Translations under genes and position numbers: made by a program
Part shown: positions 50,255-59,124 of the stretch, piece after piece
Position numbering within the stretch: the stretch's first letter is position 1
Layout: each line of letters begins with the position of its first letter
The notes under the pieces: generated by a model
What the model was told of the DNA's origin: nothing
What the model saw: only the letters and a program-made list of their open reading frames with translations
Databases searched by the model: none
Source of the DNA: Actinoplanes derwentensis
Lineage (GTDB): Bacteria; Actinomycetota; Actinomycetes; Mycobacteriales; Micromonosporaceae
Direction: 5' to 3'
Assembly: GCF_900104725.1 (NCBI RefSeq)
Contig: NZ_LT629758.1
Location: 7,712,001-7,776,000 of the forward strand
DNA length: 64,000 nt

Positions 50255-50767
50255 CTAGTCATCGCGGGCACTTGTACGCTTAAATTCGTAACGCTCTTGC
50301 GGCAACCCGTATTGCGTGAAGGTCCCGGTGAATGTCGCGCCTACTCGCGACAGGAGCCTACGGGAGCGCAGGTTCGCTTTCTGCGTCGTGGCAATCAGTA
50401 GGTCCTCACCGGTGTGCTCGAAGAACCAGCCTCGAATCAGGTCCACTGCTTCACTGGCCAGCCCTCGCCCCCAGTACGAATACCGAAACTTGTAAGACAC
50501 CTCCCACGGCCCGCGCTTGCGCTCGATACTTCCTTGCCCGGCTACCTCCCGGGTGTCCAGGGCAACGACAACGAACGTTCCCCAGCCCGGAGCCTCGATC
50601 CTGCGGCTGGCGTAATCCCTGGCAACGCTGGGCTCGACAGGCCCCTTCAAGTAGCGGCAGACACGAGGATCCGTCGCCATCTCGATCAGCGCCGGCTCGT
50701 CACCCAGCGCAGGTGCTCGCAGCAGTACCTTCGTGCCGGTGAGCGGATCCACCAACCAATCGATCAT
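50255..50767 (-). CDS. GNAT-family N-acetyltransferase
   Basis: 170 aa from ATG 50767 (the frame extends to 50839 without a ribosome site). It has the RimJ/RimL-type pattern: VLLRAPALGDEPALIEMATD, GTFVVVALDTREVAGQGSIE, VSYKFRYSYWGRGLASEAVD with the acetyl-CoA loop (YWGRGLASEA), and TTQKANLRSRRLLSRVGATF. It acetylates an amine of a protein or small molecule. Lower GC like the APH gene; the two may be one unit of accessory DNA. Confidence 0.82.
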   Translation of the reverse strand: MIDWLVDPLTGTKVLLRAPALGDEPALIEMATDPRVCRYLKGPVEPSVARDYASRRIEAPGWGTFVVVALDTREVAGQGSIERKRGPWEVSYKFRYSYWGRGLASEAVDLIRGWFFEHTGEDLLIATTQKANLRSRRLLSRVGATFTGTFTQYGLPQERYEFKRTSARDD

Positions 50768-51024
50768 AGGTACATGATCACAGAAGTTCGGCCTAGCTAT
50801 ATCGTTTCTCCCTGAATGAGGTGTCGCAATCGCCGCCAATGCAGAGACCGGCAGCGAGCGCTTCCCAGATGATGCCGAAGCTGCTGAATTCAGCGAGCCG
50901 ATAGCACGGGATCAGATAAGAGTTTGGTTGCGCCTTTCGATCACCGTCAGGCACTGCGGCCTGGTTGTGGTGGTGACCGTCGCCGAGGCACGGAAAAGCT
51001 GTACTTGCCGTCCGGGAGGGATCG

Positions 51025-51057
51025 CGTGTGCCCGGCCGCGGACAGTCCGGGCACACG
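51025..51057 (-). terminator. Terminator of the biosynthetic operon
   Basis: CGTGTGCCCGG (51025-51035) pairs perfectly with CCGGGCACACG (51047-51057), six bases after the PurF-like stop on the minus strand. No T run, as is common in actinomycetes. Confidence 0.75.
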
Positions 51058-51062
51058 GACGG

Positions 51063-52547
51063 TCATGGACGGCGAGATGCTGTCGGGACGGGGACGGGGT
51101 AGTCGCCGGTCATGCAGGCGGTACAGAGTCCGGCCGGCTGTGGGTTGATCGCTTCGACCAGGCGGTCGAGGTCGAGGTAGACCAGCGAGTCGACGTCGAG
51201 GTCTATGCGGATCTGCTCGATGGTTTTGGTGGCGGCGATGAGGGTGGTGCGGTCGCCGGTGTCCATACCGTAGTAGCACGGCCATCGATAGGGCGGCGAC
51301 AGCACCCGGAGGTGCAGCTCAGTCGCGCCGGCGTCGCGGAGCATACGAACGGTTTTACGGAACGTGCTGGCCCGGATGAGGGAGTCTTCGACGACCACGA
51401 GACGGCGGCCGGCGATGTTCTCGACGATCGGACCGAATTTCAGCCGCAACGCGGTGTCGCGGCGGGCCTGGGTGGGAGCGATGAACGACCGCCCGATGTA
51501 CGGGCTCTTGATCAGTGCCAGCCCGTACGGGATGCCGGACTCGGTGGCGTAGCCGAGTGCGCCGGAGATCGACGATTCGGGGATCGGCACGACCAGGTCG
51601 GCCTCGACCGGTGCCTGGCGGGCAAGGGCGATACCTGCCCGGCGGCGGGCGGCGTCCACGCTGGTGCCGGCGAGGACACCATCGGGCCGAGAGACGTAGA
51701 CGAACTCGAACGTGCACAGCCGACGTTTCTGGACGTCAGCGAAGCGGTGGCTGTGCACGCCGTCGTCGTCGATGACGACGATCTCACCCGGCGAGATTTC
51801 ACGTTCGACGGTGGCGCCGACGACGAACAGTGCCGGGGTTTCGGAGGCCAGTACCCAGCCGCCGGTTTCGAGGCGGCCGAGGAACAGCGGCCGGAAGCCG
51901 TGCGGGTCGCGAGCGCCGATCAGCCGGGTCTCGTCCATGATCACCAGGGAGAAGGCGCCTTGCAGCTGGGGGAGTACAGCGGTGACGGCATCGACCAGGC
52001 TGCCGTGACTGCGCGTGGTGAGATCGGCGGCCAGCATGGTCGCGACGACGTCGCTGTCGCTGCCGAAGACTTCGGCGGGGTAGCGGGCGGCGAGTTCTTC
52101 GGTGTTGACGAGGTTACCGTTGTGCCCGAGGGCGAAGTAGACGCCGCCTGCGCCGCGGGACACGGGCTGGGCGCCGTCCCAGGCGCTGGCGCCGGTGGTG
52201 GCGTAGCGGGTGTGCCCGATCGCCATGTTGCCGGGCAGGGCTTGGAGACGATGGTCGTTGAAGATGCTGGCGACCAACCCCATATCTTTGTCAACCAGGA
52301 TCTTGGTGCCATCGCTGACGGCGATGCCAGCGGATTCCTGGCCGCGGTGTTGCAGTGTGAAAAGGCCGAGATAGGTCAGGTGGGACGCGGATTGCTGCGG
52401 GTCACGGACGCCGAAGACGCCGCACGCCTCTCTAGGGCGGTCACTGGCTGCCACTGGCGCTACTCTACGGATCGGTTCGCCGCCCGGCGAACCGGCGGCG
52501 GTCACGTCCGGGTGGTTTCCCTCGACCTGACGGGTCATCTGGATCAT
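51063..52547 (-). CDS. purF: Amidophosphoribosyltransferase, PurF family (cluster paralogue)
   Basis: 494 aa from ATG 52547 with CGGAG nine bases upstream; two bases separate it from the methyltransferase stop. A ~41-residue leader precedes the nucleophile Cys42 (REACGVFGV). The glutaminase has LFTLQHRGQESAGIAV, IGHTRYATTGAS and LGHNGNLVNTEEL. The Fe-S cysteines typical of Bacillus-type PurF are present (RRLCTFEFVYVS, WPCYYGMDTGDR, LCTACMTGDYPV). The PRPP loop reads VVVEDSLIRASTFRK where primary-metabolism PurF has VDDSIVRG(T/N)T. It makes 5-phosphoribosylamine from PRPP and glutamine, or a related reaction. Likely specialised for the cluster product. Confidence 0.88.
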   Translation of the reverse strand: MIQMTRQVEGNHPDVTAAGSPGGEPIRRVAPVAASDRPREACGVFGVRDPQQSASHLTYLGLFTLQHRGQESAGIAVSDGTKILVDKDMGLVASIFNDHRLQALPGNMAIGHTRYATTGASAWDGAQPVSRGAGGVYFALGHNGNLVNTEELAARYPAEVFGSDSDVVATMLAADLTTRSHGSLVDAVTAVLPQLQGAFSLVIMDETRLIGARDPHGFRPLFLGRLETGGWVLASETPALFVVGATVEREISPGEIVVIDDDGVHSHRFADVQKRRLCTFEFVYVSRPDGVLAGTSVDAARRRAGIALARQAPVEADLVVPIPESSISGALGYATESGIPYGLALIKSPYIGRSFIAPTQARRDTALRLKFGPIVENIAGRRLVVVEDSLIRASTFRKTVRMLRDAGATELHLRVLSPPYRWPCYYGMDTGDRTTLIAATKTIEQIRIDLDVDSLVYLDLDRLVEAINPQPAGLCTACMTGDYPVPVPTASRRP

Positions 52548-52549
52548 GG

Positions 52550-53386
52550 TCAACTCCGGGTGGCCGTGAAGACGTAGACGCACCGTTCCTGCTCGGGTAG
52601 GCCGGCCGCTTCGCGGCTGACGTCGTCGGCGGCAGCCTGCACGTCTTTGACGGGAATACCAGGGAATACCTCGGCGGCGGTCGCCGGCACGCTGAAGAAC
52701 GACAGCCGTTCCGCCGGGGTACGCCGCAGCCGCAGAATGTCGCCGCAGCGCACGGTGAACCCGGCGTCGCCGAACAAGGCGGTCAGGGCCTTCTCCGTGA
52801 GGACCTCCCGGTCTTCCTGCCGGGCCTCGATGGGATGGCCTCGGTCGCAGAGCCGGCCGATCAGCAAGTCCATGAGGGTGTCGCCGGGTTCGACACGCAG
52901 CGGCCACACGACCGGATCGGTAGGGACGAAGACGGTGTCGTACAGGCTGAACACGATCGTGACGTCGTCGGCGGCCACGGCCTGAATCCGGGTGAGCAGG
53001 GCGGCTTTGTCGGCGACGTGGAACAGCGAGTTCGCGCACACGATCAGGTCGAACAGGCGGCTGGTCAGGGCGGCCGGCGGGTCGGCGGCGGCCAGGTCCG
53101 CTCGGTGATAGTCAATCGCGGCCTCCTGGGCCGTGGCGGCACGGGCCTCGGCGATCATCGCTGGCGAGGAGTCGACGCCGCTGATCGCCGCGTGGGGATA
53201 CATGCGCCGGAACAGCCGGGTGGAGTTTCCGGGCCCGCATCCGTAGTCCAGGACGCGGCGCGGGTCGGCAGGCGCGACGGCGGTCAGGGCGATGCCGATG
53301 CGGGCGTGGGTGGGATACCGACTGGTGTGTCTGCTGTAGTCGGTGGCACTGCCGTCCCAGATGGAGGCAGCTGTCTGCAGGGCCAT
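52550..53386 (-). CDS. Class I SAM-dependent methyltransferase
   Basis: 278 aa. SAM-binding motif I is VLDYGCGPGNSTRLF (residues ~45-59), then SGVDSSPAMIAEARA for the ribose-binding acid, DLIVCANSLFHVADKAALL as post-motif, and LFGDAGFTVRCGDILRL near the end. This is the Methyltransf_25/11 type acting on small molecules. It lies between the first transferase and PurF with two-base spacing to the latter, so it is part of the operon. The substrate is presumably a sugar or amino intermediate of the cluster. Confidence 0.85.
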   Translation of the reverse strand: MALQTAASIWDGSATDYSRHTSRYPTHARIGIALTAVAPADPRRVLDYGCGPGNSTRLFRRMYPHAAISGVDSSPAMIAEARAATAQEAAIDYHRADLAAADPPAALTSRLFDLIVCANSLFHVADKAALLTRIQAVAADDVTIVFSLYDTVFVPTDPVVWPLRVEPGDTLMDLLIGRLCDRGHPIEARQEDREVLTEKALTALFGDAGFTVRCGDILRLRRTPAERLSFFSVPATAAEVFPGIPVKDVQAAADDVSREAAGLPEQERCVYVFTATRS

Positions 53387-53420
53387 GATCGAGAGTGCCT
53401 TTCCGTCGGTCGCGAGCGGG

Positions 53421-54392
53421 TCAGGGAATGACGTGGCGGGCCTGGCGCAGGTACAGGTCCTCGATCATGCGGAGCTGGTCCTCGGCGGGATCGGGGAACC
53501 GGCGTGTGCGCCAGGGACGGCCGGTGGCGTCGAGGTCGGCGAACGATCGGGTGATCCGTTCACCGACCTCGTCCTTACGTCGGGTGACATCGGGGTCATC
53601 GCAGAGGTCGAGAATCTGTGCGACGGTCGCCGGATCCTCGGTGGCTTGCCCGGCGGCCATCTGCCGCTGGTAGACGGCGGTGGAGAATCCACCGATATGG
53701 TGCATTCCGTCCAGATCGACATGGATGGCAGGCCAGTTGCAGAACTCCAGCCCTAGGGTGAGGACCTTCGTGGGGGTGTATTCGTCGAAGAGCAGCAGGT
53801 TCTGCCGTAGGTAGTCACGGAAGTCGGGGGCGAGGGTGTCGAGCATCGCCCGGGTGTATCTGTCCGGGGTGGCCCGGCATCGGCGGCTGACGTGGTCGAA
53901 CGCCTGCCGTAGGTAGATTCCGAAGTATGAGCAGCCGAGCGTTAGGCCGTATTTGTTGTATGTGTGGTGGCCTGCGGCGCGTCGGTGTGCCTCCGTGATC
54001 ATGGTGTCCGCGCGGGTCGCCCAGAGCGGGATGCCGCTGAACACGGCCTCCCCCTGCGTCAGGAGGGACATGACCATCGGAGTGAAGTCGGCGGTGACGA
54101 CGATGTCACTGTCCATGAACGCGAAGTAGGGCTCGTCGGTGAAGGTGTCGGCCAGCAGACACAGGGCCTTGCCGTGAGGGATGACGTCGACGGATTGCAG
54201 GTCGTGGACTGACAGCCGGTCGCTGGTGTCGGCGATCCGTTGCAGCAGCGCGGCCTCGGCTGTCGAGCAGCCGTTGACGACCAGCCGGTACCGCCAGTAG
54301 GTGTGCTCGGTGAACATCGGCGCGAACCGGCCGAGAGCATTCACGGTTCCGCGCGTATAGATGATGTTGACGGTCGGGGTTGCGATACTCAC
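53421..54392 (-). CDS. GT-A-like glycosyltransferase 1
   Basis: 323 aa from GTG 54392 with CGGAGGGCACCA. It starts TVNIIYTRGTVNALGRFAPM. The metal-binding DxD is in FAFMDSDIVVTAD (D94-S-D96). LTLGCSYFGIYLRQAF and HVDLDGMHHIGGFST follow. The fold resembles nucleotide-sugar-dependent GT-A transferases that work on small acceptors. It is a paralogue of the next gene (54536-55501), sharing RxYRLVxNGC, TxDRLSVHDL and HIGG positions. The two probably act in sequence or as a heteromer. Confidence 0.7.
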   Translation of the reverse strand: MSIATPTVNIIYTRGTVNALGRFAPMFTEHTYWRYRLVVNGCSTAEAALLQRIADTSDRLSVHDLQSVDVIPHGKALCLLADTFTDEPYFAFMDSDIVVTADFTPMVMSLLTQGEAVFSGIPLWATRADTMITEAHRRAAGHHTYNKYGLTLGCSYFGIYLRQAFDHVSRRCRATPDRYTRAMLDTLAPDFRDYLRQNLLLFDEYTPTKVLTLGLEFCNWPAIHVDLDGMHHIGGFSTAVYQRQMAAGQATEDPATVAQILDLCDDPDVTRRKDEVGERITRSFADLDATGRPWRTRRFPDPAEDQLRMIEDLYLRQARHVIP

Positions 54393-54459
54393 TGGTGCCC
54401 TCCGGGACGTCTAACGGGTGGAGCCGACATGTTGTGAGGGCTGCCAGCTGACGCAGTAT

Positions 54460-54501
54460 CTGACGCCTGCGATGACCCGGCACGGCCATCACAGGCGTCA
54501 G
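54460..54501 (-). terminator. Hairpin between the two transferase genes
   Basis: CTGACGCCTG (54460-54469) pairs perfectly with CAGGCGTCAG (54492-54501), 22-nt loop, in the 143-bp gap between the paralogues. It could be a partial terminator or RNA-processing site that lowers expression of the distal half of the operon. Confidence 0.55.
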
Positions 54502-54535
54502 ACGGCGCAAGTACTCGCAGTGGCCTGCCGACCGG

Positions 54536-55501
54536 TCAGGCTGCCACCAGATGGGCCTGACGGGCGTAGAGGTCCTCGACCACGCGGATCTGGTCCTCCA
54601 GCTCATCGGGCAGTCGCTGGCCTCCGCGCCACGGCTCACCGGTCTCGTCGATGCTCGCGAACGATCGCATCGTCCGCTCACAGACGGCGAGTTTGCGGTC
54701 CATGTGGCCCCGGTACTCGTTGAAGCCGAGCATCGTCCGGATCGCCGCCGGCCCGGCGGGCTTCTGACCGGCGGACACCTGCTCCTGGAACGTCGCCATG
54801 GAGTATCCGCCGATGTGGATCAGGTCGTCGAAGTCGTTGTACGCCGTCTGCCGGTCGAGGTAGACGAAGCCGGTGTTGAGCAGCTTTCCGGGCGTGTAGT
54901 CGCTACGCCACGCGTCGCGATCCTTCAGGAATCCGCGGAAGCCGCCGTCGATGCCGCCGAGGTTCGCCGCGGTGTACTTGTCGAGGGTGACGGCGCAGCG
55001 TCGCTGGACCTCGTCGAGGGCGGTCCGGCGGTACACGGCGAAGTAGGAGCTGCCGAACAGCAGACCGGCCGGGGTGCGGATGTGCGGACCACAGACCTCC
55101 TGACGGTCGGGGGCCAGGACGGTGTCCTGCGGCCGGGCCCACAGCGGCGTGCCGCCGAAGATCGCGGCGTTGTCGTCCAGCAGCGCTGTCGCCGTGGCGG
55201 TGAAGTCGCCGGTGCACACGATGTCGCTGTCGGCGATGCCGAAGAACTCGTCACCGGTGAACGTATCGGCGAGCCGGCACAAGGTCTCGCCGTGCGGTAC
55301 GACCTCGCCGGATTCCAGGTCATGGACCGACAGCCGGTCGCTGACTGCGGCGATGCGGTGCAGCAGGGCGACCTCGTCCGGGGTACAGCCGTTGGCGACC
55401 AGCCGGTACCGCCAGCCGGTGTGGCCGGTGAACAGCGGCGCGAACCGGGCGAGCGCGGCGACGGTCCCGCGCGTGTAGATGATGTTGAGGATGGGGGTCA
55501 T
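54536..55501 (-). CDS. GT-A-like glycosyltransferase 2 (paralogue)
   Basis: 321 aa from ATG 55501, chosen for AAGGA about nine bases upstream; the frame runs on to 55564. MTPILNIIYTRGTVAALARF, RLVANGCTPDEVALLHRIAA, the DxD in FFGIADSDIVCTGDF (D91, D93), then LLFGSSYFAVYRRTALDEVQ and LIHIGGYSMATFQEQVSAG. Clear paralogy with the previous gene along its length suggests duplication inside the cluster. The C-termini end EDQIRVVEDLYARQAHLVAA versus EDQLRMIEDLYLRQARHVIP. Acceptor unknown. Confidence 0.7.
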   Translation of the reverse strand: MTPILNIIYTRGTVAALARFAPLFTGHTGWRYRLVANGCTPDEVALLHRIAAVSDRLSVHDLESGEVVPHGETLCRLADTFTGDEFFGIADSDIVCTGDFTATATALLDDNAAIFGGTPLWARPQDTVLAPDRQEVCGPHIRTPAGLLFGSSYFAVYRRTALDEVQRRCAVTLDKYTAANLGGIDGGFRGFLKDRDAWRSDYTPGKLLNTGFVYLDRQTAYNDFDDLIHIGGYSMATFQEQVSAGQKPAGPAAIRTMLGFNEYRGHMDRKLAVCERTMRSFASIDETGEPWRGGQRLPDELEDQIRVVEDLYARQAHLVAA

Positions 55502-55527
55502 GGGATGTCCTTCCAGGTGGGGTCGGG

Positions 55528-56508
55528 TCAGAGTTGGTGGTGAACGGAAGCGAAGGCGGCACACAGCGAATCGAGGCCGGTGTCGTCGATACGCAGGCTC
55601 AGGTGCCCGGCGAGCCCGGGTTCGGTCAGGACATTCGCGCTCAGCTGGGCTTGCCGCAGCAGCGCGGCGGTCTTGTACGCCTCGGCGGCGGTGAACAGGA
55701 CCACGTGGCCTTGGCTCGGGGCGACGGTCACGCCGGCGGCCGTCAGTAGGTCGGTCACCGCGATGCGCCGCCGGCGGATGATCGAACGGTTGGCGGCCAC
55801 GGTGCTCGGGTCGGTGAGGCTGGCCGCGGCGGCGACCTGGCCGAGTCTGTTGACGTCGTAGCGGCCTACCAGGGGCCCGTGGGTACGCATGACGTCGGGG
55901 TGCGCCACGACGTAGCCGACCCGCAGCCCGAACAGTTGATGCGCCTTGGAGAACGTGCGGGTGACCAGGATTCGGGCCCTGGAGTTGACGGCATTGCTGA
56001 TCGCGGCGGTCAGGTCGTCGTCCTGGTAGTCGCCGTACGCGTTGTCGAGCACCACTGCGGTGTCCGGGCCGAGCCGGGCGGCCACATCGACGACCTCGTC
56101 CAACGGCACGGTGGTGCCAGCCGCCGAGTGTGGGCTGTCAAGCAGGACCAGCCGGGTACGGTCCGAACACGCCAACGCGATCGCGGTCAGGTCGTGCCTG
56201 TAGCCGTCGCCGAGCGGAATCGTCCGGGTGTTCAGCAGGTAGTCCGCGGCGTTCTGCCGGTACGGCGGCCATGACCCTGCGGAGCAGACGATCCCGCCGC
56301 CGTGCGGGCCCTGCCGGGCAATCATGGCGTGTAGCAGCGCGGCGCTGCCGGGCCCAACCCGCACAGCGTTCTGTTCGACCGCGAGCTGGGCGGCCACTGC
56401 GGCGCGCAGTGTTTCGGACTCCGGTTCCGGTGGCAGCCCGGGATCCGGACAGCCACGGATTGCCTGCAGCGCGGCCGGGGAAGTCCTCAGCACGTCTGCG
56501 GCGTTCAC
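55528..56508 (-). CDS. PLP-dependent aminotransferase (fold type I, HisC-like)
   Basis: 326 aa, shorter than most HisC enzymes. The catalytic Lys188 is in TRTFSKAHQLFGLRVGY, D155 with Tyr158 in VVLDNAYGDYQ, and the phosphate-binding GPGSAALLHAM at 52-62. The usual NPxNPTG substrate loop is replaced by DSPHSAAGTT, so the substrate differs from HisC's. It overlaps the radical SAM gene by 4 bp (ATGA). It probably puts an amino group on a keto intermediate made by the radical SAM enzymes. Confidence 0.82.
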   Translation of the reverse strand: MNAADVLRTSPAALQAIRGCPDPGLPPEPESETLRAAVAAQLAVEQNAVRVGPGSAALLHAMIARQGPHGGGIVCSAGSWPPYRQNAADYLLNTRTIPLGDGYRHDLTAIALACSDRTRLVLLDSPHSAAGTTVPLDEVVDVAARLGPDTAVVLDNAYGDYQDDDLTAAISNAVNSRARILVTRTFSKAHQLFGLRVGYVVAHPDVMRTHGPLVGRYDVNRLGQVAAAASLTDPSTVAANRSIIRRRRIAVTDLLTAAGVTVAPSQGHVVLFTAAEAYKTAALLRQAQLSANVLTEPGLAGHLSLRIDDTGLDSLCAAFASVHHQL

Positions 56509-57608
56509 TGCCGGCCTGCCGGGGTGACGGTCAGCGGCAGCAGCGGCCGGGCCGGTGCACCGGTCAAGTCGAGACCGTTACGGTCCAGGAACGTGGCGAA
56601 CGACCCTTCGACCAGGCGGGTCCCGGCTAGTTCCCGGGTCAGCGGCGTGACGCGAGCTGTCATCTGCTGGTCGTCGAGGTCCGCCGACAGGTGCACACCG
56701 TTGCGCTCATCACCGTTCGGGCACGGGGTCACCCACCCCTCGACGGACAGTTTCAGCCCGTAGAAGCCCTCCTGGCAGTAGACCGGGCAGCCGGTGCACC
56801 GGTCACCGCGGAACGTGGACTCGTGACTGTCCTTGATGCGGATCTGCATGCCGGCGGAGTCGAACCAGCGGATGACGCATCCCTTGCGGAACTGCTCGAC
56901 CGGCGGCCCGAGCAGTTCGGTGAGCCGGTCGGTGATCGTGTCCATCGCCACGAACTCGGCCCGCCAGAAATCCCTGGTCGACGGCGTGTAATACAGGTCG
57001 AGCAGCGAGATGTAGACGGTGCCGCGGCCGACGTCAGCGTGTAGGTCGGCGATGAGCGCGATGATGGCGGGGATCTGCTCGACGGTGCGACGCATCACCA
57101 CCACGTTCACCCCGACGGGCAACCCCGCCTCCAGGCCGAGCCGGATCGCCGTCAGCGCCCGGCCGAAGTCCTCCGGCTTGCCTTGGGTGAGCTGCTGGGC
57201 AAGGACGGGGTCGGCGGCGTCGAGCGAGACTTTCAGCAGGTCCAGGTTCGGCGCGAGGTCGTCGAACATGTCCGGAAGGTGCAGGCCGTTAGTGGTCATC
57301 TCGGTGCGAGCGAAGTCGCGGCGGCCGGCCACGACGATCGCCGGCAGGTCGGATCGCAGGGTCGGTTCCCCGCCGGTCCAGGCAACAGCGTTGACGATCC
57401 CCGACGCGGCAACCGCGCGCTGCGCCCGGATGTAGTCGGCGGTCGAGAGCCGGTTGCCGCGCAGACAGGCGGGCACATGGTTCTCCATGCCTGCCTTCTT
57501 GGGGCAGTACAGACAGGCCAGGTTGCACTGGTGCGCGACCGCCGCGCGCAGGAACCGCAGGTTCTCGGCCGGCTTCGGATCCGGCCGGGGCAACAGGAGT
57601 CGGGCCAT
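56505..57608 (-). CDS. Radical SAM enzyme with C-terminal cysteine cluster (MoaA/SPASM-like)
   Basis: 367 aa. The SAM-cluster motif is HQCNLACLYC (C28-x3-C32-x2-C35), with NAVAWTGGEPTLR as the GGE motif and EMTTNGLHLP, VSLDAADP downstream. The C-terminal part carries C244 and DRCTGCPVYCQEGFYGLKLS (C271, C274, C278) plus C296, ligands for an auxiliary cluster as in SPASM/MoaA-like enzymes. It lies between the B12-type enzyme and the aminotransferase. It likely makes a C-C bond or rearranges a nucleoside or sugar; the precise reaction is unknown. Confidence 0.85.
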   Translation of the reverse strand: MARLLLPRPDPKPAENLRFLRAAVAHQCNLACLYCPKKAGMENHVPACLRGNRLSTADYIRAQRAVAASGIVNAVAWTGGEPTLRSDLPAIVVAGRRDFARTEMTTNGLHLPDMFDDLAPNLDLLKVSLDAADPVLAQQLTQGKPEDFGRALTAIRLGLEAGLPVGVNVVVMRRTVEQIPAIIALIADLHADVGRGTVYISLLDLYYTPSTRDFWRAEFVAMDTITDRLTELLGPPVEQFRKGCVIRWFDSAGMQIRIKDSHESTFRGDRCTGCPVYCQEGFYGLKLSVEGWVTPCPNGDERNGVHLSADLDDQQMTARVTPLTRELAGTRLVEGSFATFLDRNGLDLTGAPARPLLPLTVTPAGRQ

Positions 57609-57620
57609 CAGAGTGCCGCC

Positions 57621-58970
57621 TCACGCATCGATGTACGGGGACAGTTGCCGGTTCGCGTCACGCACGATCTCGGTGTACGCGGGGTTGTGCAGGCCGGGGA
57701 TCTGGGCCTGGTAGTAGTCGACGTCGGCCCACCCGGACAGGCTCGTCGGATGTTGCAGGCCGCGGCGGGCCAGCATTTTCGCCAGCGGGGTGCCCGGCCA
57801 CGGCTCCAGGAAGTGAATCTTGCACTGGTGTCGTGGATCGAGGTCCTTGATCGCGAACGCGCAGTCGATCGTCTGCTGGTAGTGGCCGGGCTCGGCGTCA
57901 GGCCAGCCGACGATGAACGTGAACATGCCCCGGATCCCGACGGCGGTCAGACGCCGCACCATCGTCTCGATACCAGCCGGGTCGTACCTCTTGTTCGAGA
58001 GGCGAATCAGCGCCGGGACCGGGGTTTCCATCCCGATCAGCACCCTGCACAGTCCGGCATCCGCCGCCGCCCGCAACTGCGTATCGGGCATCTCCTGCAG
58101 ATCCGCCGGATGCAGACTCGACGCCCACCGCAATCCGACCCGGGCGCGGAACCTCTGCGCGAACGCCATCGCCCGCACCGGATCGTGGAAGAAGTTCGGA
58201 TCGTGAAGTTTGATCCCGCCGGCCCGCGACCGCCGGGCCATCTCGGCGAGGACCTCCACCGACCGTTCGACCGGGTGGGTGTACCAGGAATGCCCGGACG
58301 TCTGCGGCTCGGTGCAGAAGGTGCACCGGCGCAGGCATCCTTCCGACGTCACGAAGCTAGTGGTGCGCGCATCGATGGCTTCGTCCGCGTTGACGTACGG
58401 CTCCCAATCGGTGATCAGGTCCAACCGCGGGTCCGGGTCATCGGCGATGATGGTCTGACCCGTGCCGTGGCCACCAAACCGCGGAACGGTGACCAGGTGC
58501 CCGCCCTTGACGAGGATTCGCGGATCGTCCGGGCCTGGTGGCCCCGCTGTCCCGGTCAGCCGGCCCAGCAGTAGTGCCAGCCCCGGGAAACCGCCGGTGC
58601 CCGGAATCACGGCGTGCGCCGGCGATTGAGCGAGCGTCTCGGCCGGGAAGAGTGTGGCGTGCGGTCCGCCCCACACCACGTACGCCCCCCGGTCACGGGC
58701 GATCGCCGAGGCTTCCAGCGCATCCCGCAGGGCCGCACCGGTCAGCGCGGTGACCGCCAGCACGTCGTCAGCTCCCAACGCTTGGACCCGGGCTCGCCAG
58801 CCGTCGTCGGCGCGGGCGTCGATCAGATGTGCGCCCAGGCCAGCCCCGCTGGCGGCCGGAGCCAGGTAGCACGCCCACCAGGGAGTCCACGTCTGCTCCT
58901 TCCCACCAGCGTTGGCGTAGTTCGCCTTCGCCATGGTTCGCGGCTGGAAAAACCACACATCGCGGATCAC
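57621..58970 (-). CDS. Cobalamin-binding radical SAM enzyme (B12-rSAM)
   Basis: 449 aa from GTG 58970, chosen for AGGAG seven bases upstream; a longer frame to 59300 would run through the divergent promoter. MIRDVWFFQPRTMAKANYAN and the Rossmann domain (VVWGGPHATLFPAETLAQ, ~98-115) match the N-terminal B12-binding domain, without the DxHxxG histidine. The radical SAM motif is TSEGCLRRCTFCTEP (C212, C216, C219). The core continues GIKLHDPNFFHDPVRAMAFA and VLIGMETPVPALIRLS. Members do methylation or rearrangement at unactivated carbon. First gene of the operon. Confidence 0.85.
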   Translation of the reverse strand: MIRDVWFFQPRTMAKANYANAGGKEQTWTPWWACYLAPAASGAGLGAHLIDARADDGWRARVQALGADDVLAVTALTGAALRDALEASAIARDRGAYVVWGGPHATLFPAETLAQSPAHAVIPGTGGFPGLALLLGRLTGTAGPPGPDDPRILVKGGHLVTVPRFGGHGTGQTIIADDPDPRLDLITDWEPYVNADEAIDARTTSFVTSEGCLRRCTFCTEPQTSGHSWYTHPVERSVEVLAEMARRSRAGGIKLHDPNFFHDPVRAMAFAQRFRARVGLRWASSLHPADLQEMPDTQLRAAADAGLCRVLIGMETPVPALIRLSNKRYDPAGIETMVRRLTAVGIRGMFTFIVGWPDAEPGHYQQTIDCAFAIKDLDPRHQCKIHFLEPWPGTPLAKMLARRGLQHPTSLSGWADVDYYQAQIPGLHNPAYTEIVRDANRQLSPYIDA

Positions 58971-59124
58971 CGCGAATCTCCTGTCACACGCATCCCTCGA
59001 CCCTGGCCTCACACCCGCAGCAACGGCAGAGACAGGACCGGTGCTCTTGGTGCGCACTGATGGCTGATGGTGTGGTTGGTGCGGATCACCCACCCTTGCG
59101 CGCGAACCGCTACCGTCTGCATTG

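Noticed and set aside
50793..51056. 87-aa minus-strand frame between GNAT and PurF-like genes
   Set aside because: Runs through the perfect terminator hairpin at 51025-51057 and has no ribosome site.
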